Source of the DNA: Methanomassiliicoccaceae archaeon UBA537
Lineage (GTDB): Archaea; Thermoplasmatota; Thermoplasmata; Methanomassiliicoccales; Methanomethylophilaceae
Assembly (NCBI GenBank): GCA_002504495.1
Contig: DATC01000070.1
Span: forward strand, 2,493-7,529
Direction: 5' to 3'
Length of the DNA stretch: 5,037 bases
This document shows, in pieces, positions 1-5,037 of this stretch. Position 1 is the first letter of the stretch; every line of letters starts with the position of its first letter. Below the pieces are notes generated by a model, which saw only the letters and a list, made by a program, of their open reading frames with translations, had not been told where the DNA came from and did no database searches. The translations under genes and the position numbers were made by a program.

Positions 1-234
1 AACTCGGTCAACTGCACGGCGAACTTCGTCCTGGAGAACGGGAAGGCGCAGATGCTGTCGTCCGTGATTGTCGGATCCCTGGTGGCATTGACCGTCATAG
101 TATCGTCGATGACCGACGGGATCCTGGACGAGGTCCCCTGGTTCGTCCCCGCGGCGATCGCGGTCGTGTTCGTCGCGATAACCGTCGCCGGCTACGGAGT
201 CTCCATGAGACGGTTCCTGACGAAGGACCTCTGA
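1..234 (+). CDS. C-terminal end of a membrane protein, possibly an ABC-2-type permease (partial)
   Basis: The frame is open from the first base of the window to a TGA at 232-234, so only the last 77 residues are visible and the start lies outside. Two hydrophobic segments can be seen, roughly residues 20-38 and 48-68, separated by a short acidic loop (TDGILDEVPW). A basic tail, MRRFLTKDL, follows. A polar stretch ending in ENGKAQ precedes the first helix. This hairpin of two helices with a short charged tail resembles the C-terminus of ABC-2-type or related drug/antibiotic transporter permeases. That is only an impression, because no diagnostic motif is in view. An internal ATG at 52 is just a methionine inside the longer frame. 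The gene is followed by a GC-rich hairpin and then azlC on the same strand. The membrane location is well supported; the family is not. Confidence 0.6.
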   Translation, partial: NSVNCTANFVLENGKAQMLSSVIVGSLVALTVIVSSMTDGILDEVPWFVPAAIAVVFVAITVAGYGVSMRRFLTKDL

Positions 235-240
235 AACCCT

Positions 241-261
241 GCTCCCGGACCTTCCGGGAGC
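241..261 (+). terminator. GC-rich hairpin after the first gene, possible terminator
   Basis: A perfect 8-bp inverted repeat, GCTCCCGG/CCGGGAGC, with a 5-base loop (ACCTT) starts six bases after the stop of the upstream gene. It is followed by CCCTTATTCTTG, a short T-rich stretch rather than a clean T run. The position between two genes on the same strand fits a terminator or a 3'-end stabilising hairpin. Archaeal termination depends mainly on T-rich tracts, so its activity is uncertain. Confidence 0.5.
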
Positions 262-269
262 CCCTTATT

Positions 270-280
270 CTTGATATATG
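270..280 (+). promoter_or_regulatory. TATA-like element upstream of azlC
   Basis: CTTGATATATG is a short AT-rich block in otherwise GC-rich DNA, between the hairpin of the upstream gene and azlC. If it acts as an archaeal box A, transcription would start about 25 bases downstream, near 300. That is just before the ATG at 307. No clear purine-rich BRE is visible on its 5' side. The same bases contain the TTG at 271, which is the most upstream possible start of the azlC frame but a poor choice if this is the promoter. Confidence 0.35.
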
Positions 281-306
281 CGGTTCCGATGCGGTGGACG
301 AGGAGA

Positions 307-1007
307 ATGGGCGGAACCGTCGACACACTGAAGAAGGCGTTCCTGTGCACCGTCCCGCTGATCCCGGGATACGTGTTCATCGGAATAGCCTTCGGAATGA
401 TATTCGTCGACAGCGGGAACAGCCCCTGGTGGGCCGTGCTGATGAGCATCGTCGTCTACGCGGGATCCCTGCAGTTCCTCGCCGTCAACTTCTTCGTGCC
501 GGGATTCTCCGTCCTCCAGGCGGTGTTCCTGACGGCCATGGTCAACATGAGGCACGTGTTCTACGGTCTGTCGCTGGTCCACAGGTACAATCGCTTCGGC
601 AGGAGGAGATGGTACATGATCTTCGGAATGACCGACGAGACCTACTCCCTGGCATGCACGACCGGCATCCCCGAAGGAGTCGACGAGGAGTCGTTCCTCT
701 TCGATGTGACCCTGCTCAACCATCTGTACTGGGTGCTTGGCACCGCCGTGGGCGCGGTGGCGGCGACGAGCATGAGCTTCGACACCAGAGGGATAGACTT
801 CGCCATGACGGCGATGTTCCTGGTCATGTTCGTCGAGATGTGGTGCCACAGGACGAACAGGCCGTCCGAGCTCATAGGAGTCGCATCTGCAGTCGTCTGC
901 CTGATCGTGTTCGGAACGGAGAACTTCGTGATTCCGGCGATGGTGCTGATGGTGGCGGTCCTGCTCGTCGGCGGAAGGAGGATCGGATACGCGGAGGCGA
1001 AGGATGA
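307..1007 (+). CDS. azlC: AzlC-type branched-chain amino acid exporter, large subunit (3' end apparently frameshifted)
   Basis: This is the large membrane subunit of the AzlC/AzlD (YgaZ/YgaH-type) exporter of branched-chain amino acids, acting in the cytoplasmic membrane. The family is recognisable from PLIPGYVFIGIAFG (residues 17-30), YAGSLQFLAV (51-60), NMRHVFYGLSL (80-90) and GMTDETYSLA (107-116), with several hydrophobic segments running to about residue 221. I chose ATG 307 because the family motif begins soon after it and GGTGG at 293-297 can serve as a ribosome binding site. ATG 289 and TTG 271 are in-frame alternatives. The recognisable protein ends around GGRR (970-981). The frame has no stop there. 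The expected TGA, overlapping the azlD ATG as ATGA at 1004-1007, is one frame away. The end given here is that TGA; 701 bases is one short of whole codons, as expected if one base is missing. Family call is firm; the exact 3' end is not. Confidence 0.85.
993..997 (+). promoter_or_regulatory. Ribosome binding site of azlD
   Basis: GGAGG lies six bases before the ATG at 1004, inside the last codons of azlC. It matches the Shine-Dalgarno core well and supports an independent, translationally coupled start for azlD despite the missing azlC stop. Confidence 0.7.
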
Positions 1008-1336
1008 TCGACGACGTCTCCGCCCTGATCCTGATACTCGCCATGGCCGTCACGACGTTCGCGACGCGCGCGGCATCGTTCCTGCTGTTCCCCAAGGACA
1101 AGGAGGTGCCTCCGAAGGTGGTCTATCTGGGGAGGGTCCTGCCTCCCGCGATCATAGGGATGCTGGTGGTCTACTGCCTGAAGTCGACGCAGGTCGCGGC
1201 ATATCCGTACGGGATCCCGGAGCTGATAGCATGCACTGTCGTGATCGCGCTCCATCTGTGGAAGAGGAACTCCCTACTGAGCATAGGCGTCGGGACGGCG
1301 GTCTACATGCTGCTCGTGCAAGTGGTGTTCCCATAA
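1004..1336 (+). CDS. azlD: AzlD-type branched-chain amino acid exporter, small subunit
   Basis: This 110-residue membrane protein is the small partner of AzlC, and the pair is needed together for amino acid export. It shows the typical layout. An N-terminal helix carries TFATRAASFLLFP (residues 18-30, with the conserved Thr-Arg). A second segment has LPPAIIGMLVVYCLK (46-60). A third covers PYGIPELIACTVVIALHLWKRN (68-89), and a final helix holds SIGVGTAVYMLLVQ (93-106). Length and order are normal for the family. The start is supported by GGAGG six bases upstream and by the ATGA junction with azlC. The gene lies wholly inside a frame that is open from azlC into the following transporter, so automated gene calling could miss it. 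TAA ends it at 1334-1336. The next gene starts about 32 bases later. Confidence 0.9.
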   Translation: MIDDVSALILILAMAVTTFATRAASFLLFPKDKEVPPKVVYLGRVLPPAIIGMLVVYCLKSTQVAAYPYGIPELIACTVVIALHLWKRNSLLSIGVGTAVYMLLVQVVFP

Positions 1337-1337
1337 G

Positions 1338-1350
1338 GTATCGCCGATAC
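1338..1350. repeat. Short hyphenated palindrome between azlD and the MATE gene
   Basis: GTATC-GCC-GATAC is a perfect 5-bp inverted repeat with a 3-base centre. It begins just after the azlD stop and ends 18 bases before the proposed TTG start of the MATE gene. It could be a small RNA hairpin or a protein-binding site, but a repeat this short can arise by chance. Confidence 0.3.
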
Positions 1351-1368
1351 TATGCAGAGGACATCGCA

Positions 1369-2670
1369 TTGAATCCATCGATAGCCAAAACTCGCGCCGA
1401 GGACATCAGAGAACAGATGGTAGCTCGGCACCTTTGCAGGAGAGAATATCTCCTTCTCATTTCGTTGATGGCGTTTTCGTTCATCCCCAGCATCAATCAG
1501 CTGATAGTGGACCGTCTTGTATCCGGAATGGGATCCGCCGTACTGAACATCGCGGGACAGATCGAATGGTTCGACCTGTTCAACGAAACGATACTCGCAT
1601 TCATGACCGTTCCCATGTACTTCATCTTCAACAAAGCGAAGGATGATACGGATCTGAGCTCTAGAATCAATCAGACCTTGACAATGGGATTCGTCGCCTA
1701 CACGGCCGTCTCCGTTATCATCTTCCTCTATGCGAATACACTGACGGCGTACATGAATGCCCCATCGGAGAGCATCGAATATCTGAGGCTGGAGACAATC
1801 GGATTCATCGTAGGATTCCTGAGCTCATACATGTACGTCGTGTTCGTTGTGAGAGGGAAATACGACTACATCGTTGCCATACTGATTGCCAAAGTCGTCA
1901 TGCTCAGCATCGGCAACCTGGTGCTCATACCAGCAAACGGCGTCATCGGAATCGCAATGACCAACATCGGCGTGAATCTCACCCTATCCGTCATCTCTTT
2001 AATCCTGTTGCACAAAGAGAAGCTGATAAGAAAGTGGGATGGGTTCAGAAAAGATGTTCTGAAGGATTGGGTCAGGACCGGATTGTTCTCTGGAGGACAG
2101 GTATTCCTCGCCAATACCGTCTATATGCTTATCGTCGTGAAGATGATCAATGAGGCGTCACAGGTCGGAAACTACTGGCTCGCCAACAATTTCATCTGGG
2201 GTTGGCTGCTGATCCCGATATTCGCCATCGGAGAGATGGTCAAGAGGGAGTACTACAACGGATATTACAGGATCTGGAACTACCTCGCGCTCGTCGGGAT
2301 CGTAGTTCTTGTATGGATTGCGAGCATACCGCTTTGGGGCGTGATGTTCAGAGATGTGATCGGTGCCGAAGATACCGAGACGATTCTCGGAATCCTATAC
2401 AAGCTGGTACCGTTCTATGTGGCCTACGCATTAAGTACGGTATTCCAGGGAGTATTAACCTCGATCGGGAGAACGGACTACCTGTTCATGGAGTCGGCTA
2501 TCGTGAATCTAGTGTATTACGGAATAATGTACGGGCTGTTCCAGACAGGGGTATTCGAAGCTTCGATGAAGTTCGTCATCATGCTCTTCGGGTTCGGAAT
2601 GGTATTATGCACTATATTAGACATTATATGCTATCTTCGTTCTGAAAAAATACATTTGTTACAATATTAA
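1369..2670 (+). CDS. MATE-type multidrug efflux transporter (MOP superfamily)
   Basis: This is a polytopic inner membrane protein of about 433 residues with roughly twelve hydrophobic segments in two halves. A charged middle loop (about HKEKLIRKWDGFRKDVLKDW) separates them. Features fitting MATE proteins are INQLIVDRLV in the first helix region, IAGQIEWFDLFNETILAFMTVP in the second, and the repeated helix pattern. MATE exporters move cationic drugs or metabolites out using Na+ or H+ gradients; the substrate here is unknown. I prefer the TTG at 1369, eight bases after AGAGG, because it gives a length close to the usual 430-460. ATG 1417 is the alternative, giving 417 residues. The azlC frame runs directly into this one, but the intervening 110 codons are Arg/Gly/Pro/Asp-rich and match no protein, so a genuine fusion is unlikely. 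Third codon positions look less GC-rich than in azlCD, and the last 90 bases are AT-rich. It may be cotranscribed with azlCD. Family assignment is good but not certain. Confidence 0.8.
   Translation: MNPSIAKTRAEDIREQMVARHLCRREYLLLISLMAFSFIPSINQLIVDRLVSGMGSAVLNIAGQIEWFDLFNETILAFMTVPMYFIFNKAKDDTDLSSRINQTLTMGFVAYTAVSVIIFLYANTLTAYMNAPSESIEYLRLETIGFIVGFLSSYMYVVFVVRGKYDYIVAILIAKVVMLSIGNLVLIPANGVIGIAMTNIGVNLTLSVISLILLHKEKLIRKWDGFRKDVLKDWVRTGLFSGGQVFLANTVYMLIVVKMINEASQVGNYWLANNFIWGWLLIPIFAIGEMVKREYYNGYYRIWNYLALVGIVVLVWIASIPLWGVMFRDVIGAEDTETILGILYKLVPFYVAYALSTVFQGVLTSIGRTDYLFMESAIVNLVYYGIMYGLFQTGVFEASMKFVIMLFGFGMVLCTILDIICYLRSEKIHLLQY
2645..2650 (-). terminator. Possible T-run terminator for the minus-strand ATPase gene
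   Basis: A run of six A on the plus strand reads as TTTTTT on the minus strand, 57 bases beyond the ATPase stop. It sits in a generally AT-rich convergent intergenic stretch that also overlaps the 3' end of the MATE gene. Archaeal RNA polymerase terminates at such T tracts, often without a hairpin. No comparable T run follows the MATE stop on the plus strand. Confidence 0.3.
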
Positions 2671-2707
2671 GACAAATCTAATGATTGAACAAACCATCAT
2701 ATAGAAT

Positions 2708-3922
2708 TCAGGAAATCGATCCATGCTTTCGCGATTGATTATTATCGGTCAGCCAATCCATCGCATTCACGACATCCACCCCGTTCTCCGTACCGAGACC
2801 GAATGAATCCATCGTGACGATCACTCTGCGGGAATAGTCCTTCAACCCTCTGATGGATCTGAACTCCCTCTCACGGGTGCCTTCGTCCATCATCGATATG
2901 CACACCTGATAGTATTCGACGCGCCCCCTTCTGGTCGCGATGAAATCTATCTCGCGGTCCATGTACGAGCCTATGCGGACCTCGTATCCTCTCCGGACGA
3001 GCTCCATATAGACGACGTTCTCCAGCAGCCGTCCGACATCCAGGCCCGCGCCTCCCAGAGCGACGTTCCTGAGACCGAGGTCGGATGCATAGAACTTCCC
3101 GTTGGTCCGAAGGATCCTCCTTCCTGCGATGTCGTACTTCTCGGCCCCGTGGAACAGGAACGCCTCCGTCAGCATGGACACGTACTTGCCGACCGTATCG
3201 TTGCTTATGCCGAGCTCCTTGCCGATCCTGTCGATATTCGTCTCGTTGCCTATGTTCGAATAGAGGAAGCGGGCGATCGATCTTATGGCTCCGACATCGG
3301 ACCTCTTCAGACGCACGGCTATGTCCTGCACCAGGACCGTGTTGAATATGCCGTTCAGCTGCGCCGTGCAGAACTCGTCCCCTCTGGAGGGATCCACCTC
3401 CGGCAGCGCACCGTACTTCAGGAACTCCTCGAACCGCGCACCCTTCTCCCCAGGATGCAACATAAGGCATTCGTTGAAAGACAGCGGAAGCACCACCACC
3501 TCCACGAACCTCCCGGAGAGATGGGTTGCCAGCTCGGAAGACAGCATCTTGGAATTGGAGCCGGTGATGTAGACGTCGCACCTTCCGGTCTCCACAAGAG
3601 CAGACACCGAGATCTCCCATCCGTCGACGTTCTGTATCTCGTCGAGGAACACGTACGTGATGCCGTCGGCGAGTATGCGCTCCATGAGGATGCGGTTCAA
3701 CGCCGTATAATCCCGGATATCGAGATAGTCGAACCCTTCGAAATTGATCATCAGGATCCTGTCCTCGGACACCCCGGATTCTCTGAGCTCGTCCATGAAC
3801 ATCCTCAGGAGAGTGCTCTTGCCGGACCTCCTCATGCCTGTGACGACCTTCACCAGATCGGTCATGTCCCTCCCGTTGCGGAGCATGCGCATGTACGGTT
3901 CGCGTCTGATCAGGCCTTCCAT
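2708..3922 (-). CDS. AAA_14/DUF4143 family ATPase
   Basis: This is an intact 404-residue protein of the widespread archaeal/bacterial AAA ATPases that carry a DUF4143 C-terminus. Walker A is GMRRSGKST (29-37). Walker B is YVFLDEIQ (90-97). The sensor region is TGSNS (120-124) followed by LSGR (135-138), and the family motifs LPLSFNE (145-151) and YGALPE (170-175) follow. A winged-helix segment spans about 228-257 (ISNDTVGKYVSML). KFYASDLGLR (276-285) leads into a PD-(D/E)XK nuclease-like region with E301, E307, DREIDF (322-327) and YYQV (337-340). The cellular role of this family is unknown; DNA-related functions are proposed from the nuclease-like fold. I chose ATG 3922 because MEGLIRREPYM is the usual family beginning; a TTG at 3946 would add eight residues. 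There is no Shine-Dalgarno before the ATG, and AT-rich box-A-like sequence lies about 28 bases upstream, so a leaderless transcript is plausible. No partner gene is adjacent, and it converges on the MATE gene. Confidence 0.92.
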   Translation of the reverse strand: MEGLIRREPYMRMLRNGRDMTDLVKVVTGMRRSGKSTLLRMFMDELRESGVSEDRILMINFEGFDYLDIRDYTALNRILMERILADGITYVFLDEIQNVDGWEISVSALVETGRCDVYITGSNSKMLSSELATHLSGRFVEVVVLPLSFNECLMLHPGEKGARFEEFLKYGALPEVDPSRGDEFCTAQLNGIFNTVLVQDIAVRLKRSDVGAIRSIARFLYSNIGNETNIDRIGKELGISNDTVGKYVSMLTEAFLFHGAEKYDIAGRRILRTNGKFYASDLGLRNVALGGAGLDVGRLLENVVYMELVRRGYEVRIGSYMDREIDFIATRRGRVEYYQVCISMMDEGTREREFRSIRGLKDYSRRVIVTMDSFGLGTENGVDVVNAMDWLTDNNQSRKHGSIS

Positions 3923-3939
3923 GCGGACGGCATGGCCCC

Positions 3940-4011
3940 ATTCCAATTAAATATTTCCAATAATCTGGAAATATTGTTTAATTAATTAATGTTATTATAA
4001 TATATTGGAAT
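3940..4011. repeat. Nested inverted TTCCA/TGGAA repeats in AT-rich ATPase promoter region
   Basis: Two inverted pairs share one motif. The inner pair is a perfect 10-bp repeat, AATATTTCCA at 3950-3959 and TGGAAATATT at 3966-3975, with six bases between. The outer pair is ATTCCAAT at 3940-3947 and ATTGGAAT at 4004-4011. Between the second and fourth arms is the palindrome TTAATTAATTAA (3978-3989). The block is far more AT-rich than the flanking genes. Its position just upstream of the minus-strand ATPase start makes it a likely operator for a dimeric regulator. A transcribed hairpin is the alternative. Confidence 0.6.
3944..3957 (-). promoter_or_regulatory. Box-A-like element for the ATPase gene
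   Basis: Read on the minus strand this is GGAAATATTTAATTGG-like sequence, with TATTTAAT centred about 28 bases before ATG 3922. That spacing would give a leaderless or nearly leaderless transcript. It overlaps an arm of the inverted repeats, so a protein bound there could block TBP/TFB. The neighbouring TATATTATAATA on the minus strand (about 3992-4003) is a competing TATA candidate that would leave a leader of roughly 50 bases. Confidence 0.35.
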
Positions 4012-4020
4012 TTTTACAGA

Positions 4021-4227
4021 ATATGATGAACCCGTGCTCTCATGCGACCGAGCGAATGGAGAACAGGCAGCAAAATCCCTCCATGCAGGTCGCTGGTGAA
4101 GAACACTCCGAGAATCGGAGATCGCAATAGAAGACTGCTCGGAATTATCCGACCGGGCCATCGAAACAAATGCCTCGACAACCCGGCCGCGCTTCTCTGT
4201 CTGGCGATCCTGCTCCTCGAACCGGCA
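4021..4227. other. Intergenic stretch with small hairpins and no convincing gene
   Basis: About 200 bases of ordinary GC content separate the surface protein gene from the AT-rich ATPase promoter. I see three short stem-loops. CTCCGA-GAA-TCGGAG is at 4106-4120 and TCGGA-ATTA-TCCGA at 4139-4152. In the third, CCGGG (4153-4157) pairs with CCCGG (4182-4186), enclosing a further TCGA/TCGA pair. A 35-codon plus-strand frame begins at ATG 4023 and ends at a TAG at 4128-4130. It starts about 23 bases after a TATA-like stretch, but it resembles no family I know. The region could be a structured 3' untranslated region, a small RNA gene or a decayed gene; none of these is established. Confidence 0.35.
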
Positions 4228-4237
4228 TCATGCCGGT
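4221..4237 (-). terminator. Palindrome spanning the stop codon of the repeat protein gene
   Basis: ACCGGCA-TCA-TGCCGGT is a perfect 7-bp inverted repeat whose 3-base loop is the TGA stop of the minus-strand gene. The RNA could fold into a stable hairpin exactly at the end of translation. No T run follows on the minus strand, so classic termination is doubtful. A 3'-end structure or chance are the alternatives. Confidence 0.3.
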
Positions 4238-5037
4238 ATGAAGTTCACCGAGATCATGGCCAGATTCGGATCATAGGCGGCGAATCCGGTCGCCTCTCCC
4301 TTATCGAGGGGTACAGAGTAGACGATGCCGTACGTATGCGATTCGCCCTTCTTGATGAAGACATCATACTCGTCGCCGTTTCCCATGACGCTCACGTCGA
4401 ACGCATGAGAGTGCCTGTCCGGGCGGTACATGTCGGATCCGATCTTCATTTTGATCCCCATATCCGATATCCTGATCCCGTCATCGAAGGTCTCGTTCGT
4501 CACGGTGAACTTGTAGACCACGAACTTGCATCCCTCTGCAGGAACGACGGTTCTGGTTTCGTAGAAATGGTCCCGGTACTCGAATCCCTCCGAATATCCG
4601 TCTACAGCCTGATACGTGATACTGAGTGTAGGCAGCCATATCGCATAGAGAACGACGTATCTGTCATCCGGATAGAATCTGTCGCCGTTGTGATGCACAT
4701 GGTTCAGGTTTCTCGGATTCTTATCCTCCGACCAGCCGCCGAATGCATACCCGTCCCGAACCGGATCGTTCGGTGCCACGACCCTGCATGCATCGAATAA
4801 GTCGAATTTACATGTCGCAGGAGTCTCCCCTTCTCCGCCGTTGAGATCGTACGAGACGTATCTGACAGGAGTCCAGACCGCATACAGCGTCTTCGAATCC
4901 ATCGTATAGAACGTGGAACCGTGGAAGTACGTGTTGTAACGGTCTGATGAGCGAGGTCTCTCGCACCATCCTCCGAACTCGTACCCTTCCCTTTCGGGAA
5001 CCATGTCGCATTTCAGCCTGATGTAGCCGGGCATGGC
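4228..5037 (-). CDS. Secreted or surface protein with InlB-type (Listeria-Bacteroides) repeats and a DUF4352-like domain (5' end beyond window)
   Basis: The visible 269 codons are the C-terminal part of a larger gene: the frame is still open at the window edge and the first repeat is already under way. The ATG at 5034 is therefore probably internal. Counting from it, the first repeat ends with PEREGYEFGGW (13-23) and KTLYAVW (48-54). A complete second repeat runs from VSYDLNGGEGETPAT (60-74) through PVRDGYAFGGW (91-101) to VVLYAIW (127-133). These are the beta-grasp-like InlB B-repeats of bacterial and archaeal adhesin-like proteins. The remaining part has GCKFVVYKFTVTN (168-180) and a late KKGESHTYGIVYSVP segment, a pattern like the DUF4352 immunoglobulin-like fold. 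The protein ends in FIPA with no C-terminal membrane helix, sorting motif or cell-wall signal, so any anchoring must be N-terminal. A role in adhesion or at the cell envelope is inferred from the repeat family. Confidence 0.85.
   Translation of the reverse strand, partial: AMPGYIRLKCDMVPEREGYEFGGWCERPRSSDRYNTYFHGSTFYTMDSKTLYAVWTPVRYVSYDLNGGEGETPATCKFDLFDACRVVAPNDPVRDGYAFGGWSEDKNPRNLNHVHHNGDRFYPDDRYVVLYAIWLPTLSITYQAVDGYSEGFEYRDHFYETRTVVPAEGCKFVVYKFTVTNETFDDGIRISDMGIKMKIGSDMYRPDRHSHAFDVSVMGNGDEYDVFIKKGESHTYGIVYSVPLDKGEATGFAAYDPNLAMISVNFIPA

Noticed and set aside
294..1007. A 237-codon plus-strand frame that ends at the TGA expected for azlC.
   Set aside because: Its sequence is Arg/Asp/Gly-rich and unlike any membrane protein. 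Only its final TGA matters, as the likely original azlC stop after a one-base shift.
265..1101. A 278-codon minus-strand open frame opposite azlC.
   Set aside because: It is rich in His, Arg, Glu and Asp and has no motif, whereas the plus strand encodes AzlC clearly.
2671..2707. The 37-base convergent gap between the MATE and ATPase genes was checked for a terminator hairpin.
   Set aside because: It is AT-rich but has no inverted repeat or T run on the plus strand strong enough to call.
3149..3985. A 278-codon plus-strand open frame opposite the ATPase.
   Set aside because: The minus strand carries complete Walker A/B and DUF4143 motifs in the same interval. The plus-strand translation is His/Arg/Glu-rich, as expected of a shadow.
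4217..4223. GGTTCGA on the minus strand, like a tRNA T-loop.
   Set aside because: No acceptor stem, D-arm or anticodon arm can be built around it.
3982..4227. 81 sense codons in frame after the TGA of the InlB-repeat gene, suggesting readthrough or a truncated longer gene.
   Set aside because: The codons (many CGG, TCT, CGA) differ from the upstream gene and the translation has no domain, signal or membrane helix. The run is probably chance in GC-rich DNA.
4042..4800. A 252-codon plus-strand open frame antisense to the InlB-repeat gene.
   Set aside because: Its translation is rich in Arg, His, Val and Ile without family motifs, while the opposite strand shows unmistakable InlB repeats. It is an antisense shadow.
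1..5037. CRISPR array, insertion sequence ends, integrase or attachment site duplications.
   Set aside because: No regularly spaced direct repeats, transposase motifs or terminal inverted repeats with target duplication were seen on either strand.

Overview
The window looks like part of an archaeal chromosome, most likely a gut or host-associated methanogen of the Methanomassiliicoccales/Thermoplasmata type. This is inference. It rests on moderately GC-rich coding DNA with many AGG/AGA, ATA and GGA codons, AT-rich TATA-like elements close to start codons, a AAA_14/DUF4143 ATPase, and a secreted-type protein built from Listeria-Bacteroides (InlB-type) repeats. No rRNA, tRNA or clade-specific marker is present to confirm it.

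Left part, plus strand (1-2670): the 3' end of a membrane protein gene finishes at 234 and is followed by a perfect GC-rich hairpin (241-261) and a TATA-like element. Next come azlC and azlD, the two subunits of a branched-chain amino acid exporter, and then a MATE-type multidrug/MOP-superfamily transporter gene. The three genes are tightly packed and could form one transcript. The oddity is at the azlC 3' end. The azlC frame has no stop before azlD. It runs open through the whole of azlD, which lies in another frame, and joins the MATE frame, giving an apparent 799-codon AzlC-MATE reading frame. A TGA overlapping the azlD ATG as ATGA (1004-1007) is one frame away, so the loss of one base near the end of azlC is the simplest explanation.

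Middle, minus strand (2708-3922): an intact ATPase of the AAA_14 plus DUF4143 family, convergent with the MATE gene. Upstream of it lies a strikingly AT-rich patch (3940-4020) with nested inverted TTCCA/TGGAA repeats, a good candidate for an operator and promoter.

Right part: 4021-4227 has no convincing gene. It holds several small hairpins and one weak 35-codon frame. From 4228 to the right edge, on the minus strand, is the 3' portion of a surface or secreted protein with two InlB-type repeats and a DUF4352-like C-terminal domain.

The transporters may work together in amino acid and toxic-compound export. The ATPase and the surface protein have no evident functional link to them. I do not see a clearly new multi-gene system here. 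The points most worth a second look are the missing azlC stop and the repeat-rich ATPase promoter.
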